Source: Salinisphaera orenii subsp. halophila YIM 95161
GTDB lineage: Bacteria; Pseudomonadota; Gammaproteobacteria; Nevskiales; Salinisphaeraceae
Assembly (NCBI RefSeq): GCF_003732545.1
Contig: NZ_AYKF01000001.1
Coordinates: 124,001-188,000 of the forward strand
Reading direction: 5' to 3'
DNA length: 64,000 bases
Both the position numbers and the translations under genes were made by a program. Position 1 is the stretch's first letter, and every line of letters begins with the position of its first letter. Shown here piece by piece: positions 1-11,407 of the stretch. Under the pieces are notes generated by a model. It was not told the origin of the DNA, did no database searches, and was given only the letters and a program-made list of their open reading frames with translations.

Positions 1-120
1 CGAGCCGAAGTAGTACCAGAAGTTGAAGTTCTTCGGCGCGTAGTACTGGCCGACATGGTCGTTCCAGAGCTGCGTCGCCGGAAAGCGGGCGTCCACCCAG
101 TTCATGAACTTGCTCGCCAT
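1..120 (-). CDS. petB: Cytochrome b of the bc1 complex, N-terminal 40 codons only
   Basis: The reverse strand reads from an ATG at 120 to the window edge with no stop. It begins MASKFMNWVDARFP and continues with QLWNDHVGQYYAPKNFNFWY, the usual N-terminus of proteobacterial cytochrome b ahead of its first membrane helix. Cytochrome b carries the two b hemes and the quinol and quinone sites of the inner-membrane bc1 complex. The start codon overlaps the petA stop by one base (TAATG), which suggests translational coupling within a petABC operon. Only the extreme N-terminus is visible, so no heme ligand can be checked. Confidence 0.85.
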   Translation of the reverse strand, partial: MASKFMNWVDARFPATQLWNDHVGQYYAPKNFNFWYYFGS

Positions 121-722
121 TACGCAGCCTCCTCGCCGCCGCCCGTGGCGGGATCCTCGCCGACCACGATCAGGTCGTCACTCGAATACCGATACGGCGG
201 CACCTGCATGTTCAGAGGCGCCGGCTGACCGGCATAGACGCGACCGGAGATATCGTAATGCGAGCCGTGACAGGGGCAGAAGAAGCCGGGCACGTCCATC
301 GACCACTCCGAGGCATCCGGCCGGAAACTCGGCGAGCAACCCAGATGGGTACAGATGCCGACCATGACCAGGATCGGGTCCTTGATGGCGCGGTACTTGT
401 TCTGGCAGTACTCGGGCTGCTGCGGTGCGCTGGAGTCCGGATCCGCGAGCTTGGGCGCCACGCTGTCCAGCGAATCGAGCATCTCCTGCGTGCGCCGGAC
501 GACCCATACGGGCTTGCCGCGCCACGTCACGCTCACCAAGGCGCCCTCGTCGAGCGCGGCGATATTGACCTCCACCGGAGCCCCGGCGGCGCGAGCACGC
601 GCGCTCGGCAGCCAGGACTTGATGAACGGCGTGGCCACGAAGGCCGCACCCACGCCACCAACGGCTGCGGTGGCGCCGGTCAGAAATCGGCGCTTGCGGA
701 CGTCGACCCCCTCATTGCTCAT
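120..722 (-). CDS. petA: Rieske iron-sulfur subunit of ubiquinol-cytochrome c reductase
   Basis: The 200-residue protein has the two cluster-binding boxes of Rieske proteins: CTHLGC at 124-129 and CPCHGSHYD at 149-157. These supply two Cys and two His ligands for the 2Fe-2S cluster plus the flanking disulfide cysteines. The N-terminus carries a twin-arginine-like KRRFL motif (10-14) followed by one hydrophobic segment, which acts as a Tat-dependent membrane anchor in this family. The protein takes electrons from quinol and passes them to cytochrome c1 on the periplasmic side. It lies directly upstream of petB with a one-base overlap. The length is normal. Confidence 0.96.
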   Translation of the reverse strand: MSNEGVDVRKRRFLTGATAAVGGVGAAFVATPFIKSWLPSARARAAGAPVEVNIAALDEGALVSVTWRGKPVWVVRRTQEMLDSLDSVAPKLADPDSSAPQQPEYCQNKYRAIKDPILVMVGICTHLGCSPSFRPDASEWSMDVPGFFCPCHGSHYDISGRVYAGQPAPLNMQVPPYRYSSDDLIVVGEDPATGGGEEAA

Positions 723-818
723 GCGTTAAACCTCTTCGAGCAGGGCAAGAATGCCGGTTCGACTTGTACTACAACTCGTGTGATTGCGGGCACGACGTGG
801 CCACGCAGGGATCTGAAA

Positions 819-827
819 AGTATAGCA
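819..827 (-). promoter_or_regulatory. Extended -10 element upstream of petA
   Basis: On the reverse strand the sequence reads TGCTATACT, a TGn extension followed by a -10 hexamer matching TATAAT at 5 of 6 positions. It lies about 97 bases before the petA ATG. No good -35 is seen at 17 bases. The rest of the gap 723-851 shows no gene. Confidence 0.4.
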
Positions 828-851
828 TAGCGCGCTGCACGATCGCCGTTT

Positions 852-2152
852 TCAGCCACGATCGCGCCCGCCGCGGGCTTCGGCGGAGGCGGCGTGCGCA
901 TGCAGCCCCTCGCCGCGCGCGAGCTCGGCAGCGATGGGCGCCAGCCGCGCGGCGCCCGGCGCGCCGGCTTCGACGATCGACAGCCGCTTCTGGAAATCGT
1001 AGACGCCAAGCGCCGAGGAGAAACGCGCCGTGCGCCCGGTCGGCAGCACGTGATTGGGCCCGGCGCAGTAGTCCCCAAAGGCCTCCGGGCTGTAATGACC
1101 CATGAAGACCGCACCGGCGTGACGAATGTCGTCAAGCAGCTCGCCCGGCGCAGCCACCGCGAGCTCCAGATGCTCGGGCGCGATACGATTGGACAACGCC
1201 ACCGCCTCGGCCATGTCGGCGACCTGGATCAGCGCGCCGTGCCGGGCCAGCGACGCCTCGATGATCGTACGCCGGGGCTGATCCGGCAGCAGACGCTCGA
1301 CCGCGGCCGCGACCGCGTCCAGATGGGCGGCATCCGAGCTGACGAGCAGAGCCCGTGCATCCTCGTCGTGCTCGGCCTGGGCGAACAGATCGAGCGCGGC
1401 CCAGTCGGGATCGCCCGTGCCGTCGGCCAGGATCAGCACCTCCGACGGCCCCGCCACCGACTCGATGCCGACGCGGCCGAACACCCGGCGCTTGGCTGCA
1501 GCCACATAGGCGTTGCCCGGGCCGACGATCTTGTCGACGCCCGGGATGGTTTCGGTGCCCCAGGCCAGTGCGGCCACGGCCTGGGCGCCGCCGACCGTGA
1601 AGAAGCGATCGACCCCGGCCAGCGCCGCGGCGGCCAGCACCCAGTCGTTGACCACGCCTTCCGGCGCCGGCGAGACCATCACGACCTGGCCGACACCCGC
1701 GACCCGCGCGGGCAGCGCATTCATCAGCACGCTGGAGGGATAGGCCGCCTTGCCGCCCGGCGCATAGATGCCGGCACGCTCGATCGGACGCACGACCTGG
1801 CCCAGCCGGTTGCCGTGGGCGTCGGCATAGCTGTGGTCGGTGAGTTTCTGGGATTCGGCGAACTGCGTGATCCGCTCGGCCGCGGCGTCCAGTGCGGCGC
1901 GCTGGGCGCCGGGCATGGCGTCGAGCGCGGCCTTCAAGCGAGTGTGCGGCACCTCGAGTGCGGCCATCTCGCGCGCGGGATGCCGGTCGAGCTCGCGGGT
2001 GTATTCGAGCACGGCGGCGTCGCCGCGGGCCCGCACGTCGGCGATGATGGCCGCCACCCGCGCGTCCACATCGGCCTCTGCCGGGGTCTCCCGGTCGATC
2101 AGCCGCTCGAACGCGGCCTCGAAACCGGCGTCGCTGCTGACGAGCCAGCGCA

Positions 2153-2156
<4 letters not shown>
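852..2156 (-). CDS. hisD: Histidinol dehydrogenase
   Basis: The protein catalyses the last two steps of histidine synthesis, oxidising L-histidinol to L-histidine with NAD in the cytoplasm. The 434-residue sequence is full length. It shows the family landmarks [12 protein letters not shown] and AGPSEVLI in the NAD-binding half, [12 protein letters not shown] with zinc-ligand Gln and His, RIAPEHLEL with the catalytic Glu-His pair, and GPNHVLPTG near the C-terminus. The ATG overlaps the stop of hisG by four bases (ATGA), so the two are coupled. In many proteobacteria hisC follows. Here the petA promoter and gene come next, so the rest of the histidine pathway lies elsewhere. Confidence 0.97.
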
Positions 2157-4354
<2,198 letters not shown>

Positions 4355-4421
4355 GGTGTCGATTCCTTCAAAGCTGGCGCGAAATGCTAGCACGAGCCGC
4401 CGCCGCCACCGCGCACATCGT

Positions 4422-5183
4422 CTAGCCGCGGATCTTGTAACCCCGGGCGAGCATGCTGATGGCGATGATCGACACCAGCACGAAGAACCCGGCCGCCACC
4501 GCCAGACTGCGCAGCGGATCGACGTCCCCGACGCCGAAAAACCCCTGCCGGAACCCGTCGATCATGTAGAAGAACGGGTTGAAGTGCGAGGCCGTCTGCC
4601 AGAACGCCGGCAGCGAGTGGATCGAGTAGAACACGCCCGACAGGAACGACAGCGGCATGATGAAGAAATTCTGGAAGGCCGCGAGATGCTCGAACTTGTC
4701 GGCCATGATGCCCGCGATCATGCCCATGACCGCCAGCGTGCCGCCGGCACAGACCAGCATCGCCGCGACCACCAGCGGATTCGCCATCGGCACGGTCACG
4801 AACAGCTGGGCGAGCACGTAGAGAACCGTGGCCACGAGTGTGGCCCGCAGCAGCGCGGCGCCGATGTAGGCCAGATAGAACTCGAACGCCGAGATCGGCG
4901 TGAGCAGCAGAAAGACCAGATTGCCCATGACCTTGGACTGGGTGATGCTCGACGACGTGTTCGCGAACGAGTTCTGGATCACGTTCATCATGATCAGCCC
5001 CGGAATCAAAAACGCCGTGTACGACACGCCCTCGTAGACGTTGACGCGATCCTCCAGCACCTGCCGGAAGACCAGCAGATAGAGCATGGCGGTGATCACC
5101 GGCGCGCCGACGGTCTGGCCCAGCACGTTGTAGAAGCGCCGGACCTCCTTGACGAACAGGGTGTAGCAGCCGCGCCAGTTCAT
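4422..5183 (-). CDS. yadH: ABC-2 type transporter permease (YadH-like)
   Basis: This 253-residue inner-membrane protein has about six hydrophobic helices. It carries the ABC-2 signature region around AFQNFFIMPLSFLSGVFYS and a terminal helix ending in RGYKIRG. It matches the length and pattern of YadH, the permease partner of YadG. The substrate of YadGH has not been firmly established. The start overlaps the yadG stop by four bases, so the two proteins form one exporter. It is followed at 67 bases by ibaG-murA, suggesting an envelope-biogenesis cluster. Confidence 0.92.
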   Translation of the reverse strand: MNWRGCYTLFVKEVRRFYNVLGQTVGAPVITAMLYLLVFRQVLEDRVNVYEGVSYTAFLIPGLIMMNVIQNSFANTSSSITQSKVMGNLVFLLLTPISAFEFYLAYIGAALLRATLVATVLYVLAQLFVTVPMANPLVVAAMLVCAGGTLAVMGMIAGIMADKFEHLAAFQNFFIMPLSFLSGVFYSIHSLPAFWQTASHFNPFFYMIDGFRQGFFGVGDVDPLRSLAVAAGFFVLVSIIAISMLARGYKIRG

Positions 5184-6124
5184 GCCGCGCGGCCGTCGGG
5201 CTTGTCCATGGTCAGCTCCACGAAGATGTCCTCGAGATGCGGCTCGCGCGTGCGCACGTCTGCGATCCGGTAGCCGGCGTCACGGATCGATTCCATCACG
5301 TCGGCGATGTAGTGCCGGCCCTGCTCGAGCTTGAGCTCGAGCGTGTCCTCGTGGCGATCCTCGACCAGCGCCTCGACCTCCGCCGGGAGCGGGCCGCCGT
5401 CGCCGGTCAGCTGCAGCGACAGGAAGCGATACGGATGGCGATCGAGCAGCGCGCGCTTGTCCTCGAGCACCTTGAGTTCGCCGTGATTGAGGATGGCGAT
5501 GCGATCGCACAGCTCCTCGGCCTCTTCCAGATAGTGCGTGGTCAGCACGATGGTGTGGCCGGCGTCGTTGAGATCGCGGGTGAAACGCCAGAGCGTGCGC
5601 CGCAGCTCCACGTCCACCCCCGCGGTCGGCTCGTCGAGAATGACCACGTCGGGCTTGTGCACCAGCGCCTGGGCGATCAGCACGCGGCGCTTCATGCCGC
5701 CGGAGAGCGCGCGCATGGACATGTCGCGCTTGTCGGTCAGCTCGAGCCGTTCCAGCAGCTCGTCGATCCAGGGCCAGTAATCCCGGCCGCAGCCGTAGTA
5801 GCCCGCCTGCAGCCGCAGCAGATCACGCACCGGAAAGAACGGATCGTAGACCAGCTCCTGAGGCACCACGCCGAGCGCCCGCCGTGCCGCCCGGAAATCC
5901 GAGCGCACGTCGTGACCCAGCACCGCGATCGAACCCTCCGAGGCGTGGGTCAGGCCGGCGATGATGGAGATCAGCGTCGACTTGCCGGCGCCGTTCGGGC
6001 CCAGGAGTCCGAAGTACTCGCCGCGCCGGATATCGAAGGACACGCCCCGCAGCGCGTGCGTGCGGCCGTAGCGCTTGTGGACGCGGTCTATGGCGATGGC
6101 GGTGTCGTTCGAGGCGCGGGGCAT
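5180..6124 (-). CDS. yadG: ABC transporter ATP-binding protein (YadG-like)
   Basis: The 314-residue ATPase contains Walker A GPNGAGKST, the ABC signature LSGGMKRRVLIAQAL, Walker B VVILDEPTAGVD and the H-loop LTTHYLEEAEELCD. The C-terminal 80 residues form the extra domain common in ABC-2 exporter ATPases. The start at 6124 (MPRASNDTAIAI) is chosen because it gives the YadG length. The frame extends further upstream, but that would overlap the promoter region. It energises YadH, with which it overlaps by four bases. Confidence 0.93.
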   Translation of the reverse strand: MPRASNDTAIAIDRVHKRYGRTHALRGVSFDIRRGEYFGLLGPNGAGKSTLISIIAGLTHASEGSIAVLGHDVRSDFRAARRALGVVPQELVYDPFFPVRDLLRLQAGYYGCGRDYWPWIDELLERLELTDKRDMSMRALSGGMKRRVLIAQALVHKPDVVILDEPTAGVDVELRRTLWRFTRDLNDAGHTIVLTTHYLEEAEELCDRIAILNHGELKVLEDKRALLDRHPYRFLSLQLTGDGGPLPAEVEALVEDRHEDTLELKLEQGRHYIADVMESIRDAGYRIADVRTREPHLEDIFVELTMDKPDGRAA

Positions 6125-6155
6125 GGCGGACGGGCTGTCGCGAGCGAGGCGGCGC

Positions 6156-6161
6156 ATTATA
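6156..6161 (-). promoter_or_regulatory. Consensus -10 hexamer upstream of yadG
   Basis: The reverse strand has an exact TATAAT about 32 bases before the yadG start. No convincing -35 lies 16-18 bases upstream (AATGCA at 17). It would drive yadG-yadH and possibly ibaG-murA-hisGD. The call rests on the hexamer alone. Confidence 0.4.
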
Positions 6162-6200
6162 CGTACTGCGGCAAACGCTGCATTCCACAGCGATCCCGCG

Positions 6201-6217
6201 CTGGCACGAATCATGCC
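6201..6217 (+). promoter_or_regulatory. Possible sigma-54 promoter upstream of kdsD-lpt-rpoN
   Basis: The sequence CTGGCACG-AATC-ATGCC matches the -24 block of the sigma-54 consensus completely. It keeps GG and GC separated by exactly 10 bases (GG 6203-6204, GC 6215-6216). The -12 block is only partly conserved (ATGCC against TTGCW). A start near 6228 would leave a leader of about 22 bases before kdsD. rpoN is the sixth gene of the downstream operon, so this would be an autoregulatory input. A -10-like TAGAAT at 6238-6243 is an alternative. Confidence 0.35.
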
Positions 6218-6249
6218 GCGTTTGATCCGCCCTGCGCTAGAATACGGGG

Positions 6250-7227
6250 ATGGATCGACGAGAACTCATCGGCGCCGCGCGGCGTGTGATCGACATCGAG
6301 GCGACGGCGGTCGCGGCCCTCGAGTCGCGCATCGACACGGCCTTCGCCGCCGCCGCGCAGCACATGCTCGAATGCCGCGGTCGCGTGGTGGTCACCGGCA
6401 TGGGCAAGTCCGGCCACATCGCGGGCAAGATCGCGGCCACGCTGGCCTCCACCGGCACGCCGGCGTTCTTCGTCCACCCCGGCGAGGCCAGCCACGGCGA
6501 TCTGGGCATGATCACCGCCCAGGACACGGTGCTCGCCCTGTCCTATTCGGGCGAGACCGCCGAGATCCTCACGATCCTGCCGCTGCTCAAGCGCCTGGCC
6601 GTACCGCTGATCGCGATGACCGGCAATGCGCGCTCGACGCTCGGCCGGCGCTCGGACGTGCATCTGGACGTCTCGGTGGCGATCGAGGCCTGCCCGCTGG
6701 AGCTCGCGCCCACCGCCTCCACCACCGCGGCGCTGGCCATGGGCGACGCGCTGGCGATCGCCCTGCTCGAGGCGCGCCACTTCACCGCCGAGGACTTCGC
6801 CCGCTCGCATCCCGGCGGCACGCTGGGCCGGCGGCTGCTGTTGACGGTGGCCGATCTCATGCACACCGGCGACGCCCTGCCGCTGGTCGACGACGACGCC
6901 CTGGTCGGCGAGGCGCTGCTCGAGATGACCGCCAAGGGCCTGGGCATGACCGGGGTGACGGACGCCGCGGGGCGTCTGACCGGTCTGTTTACCGACGGCG
7001 ACCTGCGCCGCACACTGGATCGCGACATCGACATCAAACGCGCGCCGATCGCCGACTGCATGACGCGCGATCCCAAGACGGTCACCGCGGATACGCTCGC
7101 GGCCGAGGCGGTACGGCTGCTGCAGACTCACCGCATCGGCGGCGGCGCGCTGATGGTGGTCGACGACGACGAGCGCCCGATCGGCGCCCTCAACATGCAG
7201 GATCTGCTCAGGGCAGGTGTCATATGA
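6250..7227 (+). CDS. kdsD: D-arabinose 5-phosphate isomerase
   Basis: The enzyme interconverts ribulose 5-phosphate and arabinose 5-phosphate, the first step towards Kdo for lipopolysaccharide. The 325-residue protein has an N-terminal SIS domain (about 30-180) with GMGKSGHIAGKIAATL and SYSGETAEI. Two CBS domains follow (about 205-325). This is the full KdsD layout. The stop overlaps the kdsC start by four bases. It heads the kdsD-kdsC-lptCAB-rpoN series, the same order as in many gammaproteobacteria, and is divergent from yadG across 125 bases. Confidence 0.96.
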   Translation: MDRRELIGAARRVIDIEATAVAALESRIDTAFAAAAQHMLECRGRVVVTGMGKSGHIAGKIAATLASTGTPAFFVHPGEASHGDLGMITAQDTVLALSYSGETAEILTILPLLKRLAVPLIAMTGNARSTLGRRSDVHLDVSVAIEACPLELAPTASTTAALAMGDALAIALLEARHFTAEDFARSHPGGTLGRRLLLTVADLMHTGDALPLVDDDALVGEALLEMTAKGLGMTGVTDAAGRLTGLFTDGDLRRTLDRDIDIKRAPIADCMTRDPKTVTADTLAAEAVRLLQTHRIGGGALMVVDDDERPIGALNMQDLLRAGVI

Positions 7228-7733
7228 AAGACACGACAGACGACGTCCGGCGGCGCGCGGCGGCCATCGAGGTGGCGGTCTTCGACGTCGACGGCGTGAT
7301 GACCGACGGCAAGCTCTATCTCCACGGCCACGGCGAGGAGAGCAAGACCATGCACGTGCACGACGGCCTGGGCATCCAGCGGCTGCAGGCCGCCGGCGTG
7401 GCCGTGGCCGCGATCAGCGGCCGGCCGTCGCCGGCCGTCGCGGCGCGTCTGCATGCGCTCGGCGTCGACTACATCTATCTCGACAGCCACGACAAGCAGA
7501 TGGACTTCGAGGCGCTGCTCGCCGAACTCGAGCTGACGCCCGAACGCGCCGCGGTCATGGGCGACGACCTGCCGGACCTGGGTCTGATGCGCCGGGCCGG
7601 GCTGGCGATGGCCGTCGCCGACGCCGTGCCCGACGTGCGCGAGGCCGCGCACTGGATCAGCGACTGCAAGGGCGGCGAAGGGGCGGTGCGTGAAGCCTGC
7701 GAACTCATCATCGCCGCCCGCAACGCGCACTAG
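7224..7733 (+). CDS. kdsC: 3-deoxy-D-manno-octulosonate 8-phosphate phosphatase
   Basis: KdsC removes the phosphate from Kdo-8-phosphate to give Kdo. The 169-residue protein is a minimal HAD-family C0 phosphatase. Its catalytic motif is FDVDGVMTDG near residue 19, motif II is AISGRPSPAV, and the late acid motif is GDDLPDLGLM. The short uncapped length is typical because the active sites are completed by the tetramer. The ATG lies inside the end of kdsD (ATGA). It is followed by lptC after 12 bases. Confidence 0.96.
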   Translation: MKDTTDDVRRRAAAIEVAVFDVDGVMTDGKLYLHGHGEESKTMHVHDGLGIQRLQAAGVAVAAISGRPSPAVAARLHALGVDYIYLDSHDKQMDFEALLAELELTPERAAVMGDDLPDLGLMRRAGLAMAVADAVPDVREAAHWISDCKGGEGAVREACELIIAARNAH

Positions 7734-7745
7734 CCGGGCCCGGTC

Positions 7746-8300
7746 ATGCTGCGCGTCATCGCCGTTCTGCTCGTGATCGCCGCCGGCGTGATCGCCCTGC
7801 GGTGGGCCGATTCGCCCGATCCCGGCACACCGACCGCGCCGCGCCTGAGCACGCCCGAGAACAGCGACTACTACATGACCGACGCGGTCGTGCACCAGAT
7901 GGATCCCCAGGGCGATCTGGCCTATCGCATGCGGCTGGGCCAGACGTTGCACTTCCCGGACGACTCGGCGCGGCTTCGGGATATTGACGTACACTATCTC
8001 GCAGGCACGAAAACCTACTGGGACGTCACCGCGGCACGCGGCCGGATACCGGCCGGTGAGCGCGACATCTACCTCTATGACGGCGTCGAGGCCGTGCATC
8101 CTCGGCCGAACGGGCCGGTGGTGCGCATCGAGACCGACAACGCCTGGGTCCGACCCGACGCCGATCGCATCGACACCCGGGCCCACGTGACCGCGACCCA
8201 GCCCGGGCAGCGGGTGGAGGGCGACGGCATGGAGGTCGATCTGGATACGGACAAGCTGAGACTGTTGAGCAATGTACAAGTCACCTACACGCCGGATTGA
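7746..8300 (+). CDS. lptC: LPS export system protein LptC
   Basis: This 184-residue protein has one N-terminal membrane helix (about 2-19) and a periplasmic beta-jellyroll domain. It contains the family pattern ENSDYYMTDAVVHQMDPQG. LptC links the LptB2FG ABC transporter to the periplasmic bridge protein LptA. Its 3' end overlaps lptA by 29 bases. Identity rests on the topology, the pattern and the conserved position between kdsC and lptA. Confidence 0.9.
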   Translation: MLRVIAVLLVIAAGVIALRWADSPDPGTPTAPRLSTPENSDYYMTDAVVHQMDPQGDLAYRMRLGQTLHFPDDSARLRDIDVHYLAGTKTYWDVTAARGRIPAGERDIYLYDGVEAVHPRPNGPVVRIETDNAWVRPDADRIDTRAHVTATQPGQRVEGDGMEVDLDTDKLRLLSNVQVTYTPD

Positions 8301-8802
8301 CCGGGCCCGCCTCTGGCTGGCGGCGGCGCTCGTGGTGGCGGGCGGTGCGGCCTGGGCGCAGCAGGAGCCGTTGCCGATCCGGATCGAATCCGACAGCGCA
8401 GAGCTGTCCCAGCAGGAGGGCACGAGCACCTACACCGGCAGCGTCGTGCTCACCCGCGGCGGCCTGACGCTGACCGGCGACAAGCTGGTCGTCACGCGGC
8501 TCAACGATCGCGGCAACGTCAAAGCGGTGCTCAACGGCGCCCCCGCGCGACTGGACAAGCAGCCCGATCGCACCGGCGACGACGTCGTCACCGGCCATTC
8601 CAGCCGTATCGAGTACACCAACGCCGACTCGACCGTGGTCATGCGCGGCAACGCCGTGGTCAACCGCGGCGGCGATCGCATCGCCAGCCAGGTCATCCGC
8701 CACAACCTCGACACCCAGCGCACCCAGGCCGCGCGCGGCGAGAACGACGGCGAGCGGGTGCAGATCACGATCACGCCGCAGAACGACGGCGACGGCTCAT
8801 GA
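8272..8802 (+). CDS. lptA: LPS periplasmic bridge protein LptA
   Basis: This 176-residue protein has a signal peptide ending near residue 30 ([13 protein letters not shown]). An OstA/LptA-type beta domain follows, with [20 protein letters not shown] and the [19 protein letters not shown] repeat pattern. LptA polymerises into the bridge that carries LPS from LptC to LptD. It starts within lptC and ends overlapping lptB by four bases, so the three are coupled. Confidence 0.92.
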   Translation: MYKSPTRRIDRARLWLAAALVVAGGAAWAQQEPLPIRIESDSAELSQQEGTSTYTGSVVLTRGGLTLTGDKLVVTRLNDRGNVKAVLNGAPARLDKQPDRTGDDVVTGHSSRIEYTNADSTVVMRGNAVVNRGGDRIASQVIRHNLDTQRTQAARGENDGERVQITITPQNDGDGS

Positions 8803-9563
8803 GCAGCGCGGCGATGGACATCGGCCACGCGGCGGCCGCCGACCGCCTGGTGGCCACGCACCTGAGCAAGCGCTATCGCGGCCGCGAGGTGGTGCGCGAC
8901 GTCAGTCTCGATCTCGGCCAGGGCGAGGTCGTCGGCCTGCTCGGGCCCAACGGCGCCGGCAAAACCACCGCCTTCTACATGATCGTCGGCCTGGTCTCGC
9001 CGGACGCCGGCCGCATCAGCCTCGGCGAACAGAGCCTGGTGGGCATGCCCATGCACAAGCGCGCCAAGCGCGGCATCGGCTATCTGCCGCAGGAAGCCTC
9101 GGTGTTCCGCAAGCTCAGCGTGGCCGACAACATCCGCGCGATCCTGCAGGTGCGTTCCGATCTCGATCGCGCGGGCATCGAACGCGAACTGGCCGCGCTG
9201 CTCGACGAGCTGTCAATCACGCACATCGCTGACTCCACGGGGCTCAACCTGTCCGGCGGCGAGCGCCGGCGGGTCGAGATCGCCCGCGCGCTGGCCGCGG
9301 AACCGCGCTTCATGCTGCTGGACGAGCCCTTCGCCGGCATCGATCCGATCTCGATCGGCGACATCCGCGGCATCATCACGCATCTGAAGAACCGCGGCAT
9401 CGGCGTGCTCATCACCGATCACAACGTGCGCGAGACGCTGGGCATCTGCGAACGCGCCTACATTCTCAGCGACGGCGCCGTCATCGCCGAAGGCACCGGC
9501 GAGGCGGTACTGGCCGATCGCAAGGTACGGGAGGTCTACCTCGGCGAGGATTTCCGACTATGA
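8799..9563 (+). CDS. lptB: LPS export ABC transporter ATP-binding protein
   Basis: This 254-residue ATPase has Walker [10 protein letters not shown], the Q-loop segment [17 protein letters not shown], signature [15 protein letters not shown], Walker [14 protein letters not shown] and H-loop [10 protein letters not shown]. The phrase [16 protein letters not shown] is characteristic of LptB. It powers extraction of LPS from the inner membrane together with LptFG, which are not in this window. Both ends overlap neighbours by four bases, which ties rpoN translation to lptB. Confidence 0.97.
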   Translation: MSSAAMDIGHAAAADRLVATHLSKRYRGREVVRDVSLDLGQGEVVGLLGPNGAGKTTAFYMIVGLVSPDAGRISLGEQSLVGMPMHKRAKRGIGYLPQEASVFRKLSVADNIRAILQVRSDLDRAGIERELAALLDELSITHIADSTGLNLSGGERRRVEIARALAAEPRFMLLDEPFAGIDPISIGDIRGIITHLKNRGIGVLITDHNVRETLGICERAYILSDGAVIAEGTGEAVLADRKVREVYLGEDFRL

Positions 9564-11020
9564 AGCAGTCGCTGAACCTCAACCTATCGCAAAGCCTGAC
9601 GATGACGCCTGCGCTGCAGCAGGCCATCCGCATGCTGCAGCTGTCCACGCTGGATCTGAAGACCGAGATCCAGGAGGCGCTCGAGACCAACGTCATGCTC
9701 GAGGCCGACGACGGCCACGGCGAGGTCGACGCCGGCCAGACGACGGATGACAGCGCCGGCGAACGCCAGACCAAGGACAGCGCCGGGAGCGACGCCGAGA
9801 TCCCCGAGAATCTGCCGGTCGATGCCGACTGGAACGACATCTACGCCGGCAGCAGCAGCCCGGCGCCGGCCGCGCCGAGCAGCGAGGACGACGACTACTG
9901 GGACTACCGCCAGGCCAATCTGACCAGCACCCCCGACCTGCACACCCATCTGACCTGGCAGGCGGACATGCACTCGTTCAGCGCCGGCGAGCGCTCGATC
10001 GCCGCACAGCTGATCGACGCGGTGAACCACAACGGCCTGCTCGAGGACTGGCCGGAGCTGCTCGAACGCCTGACCGACGAGTACGAGACCGACGCCGCCC
10101 GCATCGAATCGGTGCTGGCGGTGGTGCAGGCCTTCGACCCACCGGGCGTGGCCGCGCGCAGCCTCGGCGAGTGTCTGGCCATCCAGCTGCGCCAGCTGCC
10201 GGCGGACACCGCCCACCGCGATCTGGCGCTGGCCATCGTCGAGAACGAATCGCTGGAATGCCTGGCGTCGCGCGACCGCGCCGGCCTGGCGCAGCGGCTG
10301 GATGTCGAGCCCGAGGCGCTCGACGGCGCCATCGCCCTGGTGCAGACGCTGCAACCGCACCCGGGCGAGGCTTTCGGCGATCAGGAGGCCGGCTATGTGG
10401 TGCCGGAGGTGTTCGTCACGCGCCAGTCGTCGCGCTGGCAGGTCTCGCTCAACGCCGAGATCGCGCCGAAGCTTCGCATCAACAGCCAATATCTGGCCCT
10501 GATCAAGCGCGCGGACAAATCCGCCGACCAGACCACGCTCAAGTCGCACCTGCAGGAAGCCCGCTTCTTCCTCAACAGCCTCAAGAGCCGCAACGACACC
10601 CTGCTCCAGGTCGCGCAATGCATTGTTGAAGCCCAGCGCGCTTTTCTGGAGTATGGCGAGGAGGCAATGAAACCGCTGGTGTTGCGCGACGTGGCCGAAC
10701 AGCTCGAAATACACGAATCCACCGTATCGCGGGCGACGGCCAACAAGTACATGCAGACGCCGCGCGGCATCTTCGAACTCAAGTATTTCTTTTCCAGCCA
10801 TGTCTCGACCACCGATGGCGGCTCCGCCTCGGCGACCGCCATTCAGGCGATGATCAAGCGCATGGTCGCATCCGAACCCGATGGCAAACCGCTGTCCGAC
10901 AGCAAGCTCGCGGAGCTGCTGCTCGACAACGGCATTCGCGTGGCGCGGCGCACCGTCGCCAAGTACCGCGAGGCGCTATCGATACCGCCGTCGCACGAGC
11001 GGCGGCGTCAGGCCAGCTAA
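9560..11020 (+). CDS. rpoN: RNA polymerase sigma-54 factor
   Basis: This 486-residue protein has the activator-interacting N-terminal region with [20 protein letters not shown]. An acidic linker covers about 50-115, followed by the core-binding domain. The C-terminal helix-turn-helix ends in the RpoN box [10 protein letters not shown]. Sigma-54 recognises -24/-12 promoters and needs AAA+ activators such as GlrR, which is encoded 10 kb downstream. A consensus target promoter is present at 23044-23060. It overlaps lptB by four bases and is followed by hpf, the standard order. Confidence 0.98.
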   Translation: MKQSLNLNLSQSLTMTPALQQAIRMLQLSTLDLKTEIQEALETNVMLEADDGHGEVDAGQTTDDSAGERQTKDSAGSDAEIPENLPVDADWNDIYAGSSSPAPAAPSSEDDDYWDYRQANLTSTPDLHTHLTWQADMHSFSAGERSIAAQLIDAVNHNGLLEDWPELLERLTDEYETDAARIESVLAVVQAFDPPGVAARSLGECLAIQLRQLPADTAHRDLALAIVENESLECLASRDRAGLAQRLDVEPEALDGAIALVQTLQPHPGEAFGDQEAGYVVPEVFVTRQSSRWQVSLNAEIAPKLRINSQYLALIKRADKSADQTTLKSHLQEARFFLNSLKSRNDTLLQVAQCIVEAQRAFLEYGEEAMKPLVLRDVAEQLEIHESTVSRATANKYMQTPRGIFELKYFFSSHVSTTDGGSASATAIQAMIKRMVASEPDGKPLSDSKLAELLLDNGIRVARRTVAKYREALSIPPSHERRRQAS

Positions 11021-11050
11021 CGCTCTTCCCAAGCAGAGAAGGAGTACGCG

Positions 11051-11377
11051 ATGAACCTGAACATCTCCGGCCATCACATCGACATGACCGATGCCTTGCA
11101 CGACTATGTCGCATCCAAGATGGGCCGTATCGAGCGTCATTTCGACCACGTCATCGACGCCGAGGTGGTGCTCGAGGTCGAGAAGGTACGTCACAAGGCC
11201 GAGGCGACCATGCAGCTGCGCGGCGCCACGGTGCACGCCGAGTCCACGCAGGACGACATGTACGCCGCGATTGACTGCATGATCGACAAGCTCGACCGGC
11301 AGACGCGGCGGCACAAGGAGAAGGCGAAGGATCATCACAACCGGCAGGCCCGCCACATCAATCTGGATGCCGGTTGA
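11051..11377 (+). CDS. hpf: Ribosome hibernation promoting factor, short type
   Basis: This 108-residue protein has the RaiA/HPF fold, with ISGHHIDMTDALHDYVASKM at the N-terminus and DDMYAAIDCMIDKLDRQ in the second helix. It lacks the long C-terminal dimerisation domain. HPF binds the 30S decoding centre and helps form inactive 100S ribosomes in stationary phase. An AAGGAG ribosome site precedes the ATG. It lies in the conserved slot between rpoN and ptsN. Confidence 0.95.
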   Translation: MNLNISGHHIDMTDALHDYVASKMGRIERHFDHVIDAEVVLEVEKVRHKAEATMQLRGATVHAESTQDDMYAAIDCMIDKLDRQTRRHKEKAKDHHNRQARHINLDAG

Positions 11378-11407
11378 CCGCTTTTCGCAATCGTTGAAAG
11401 GAACGTC

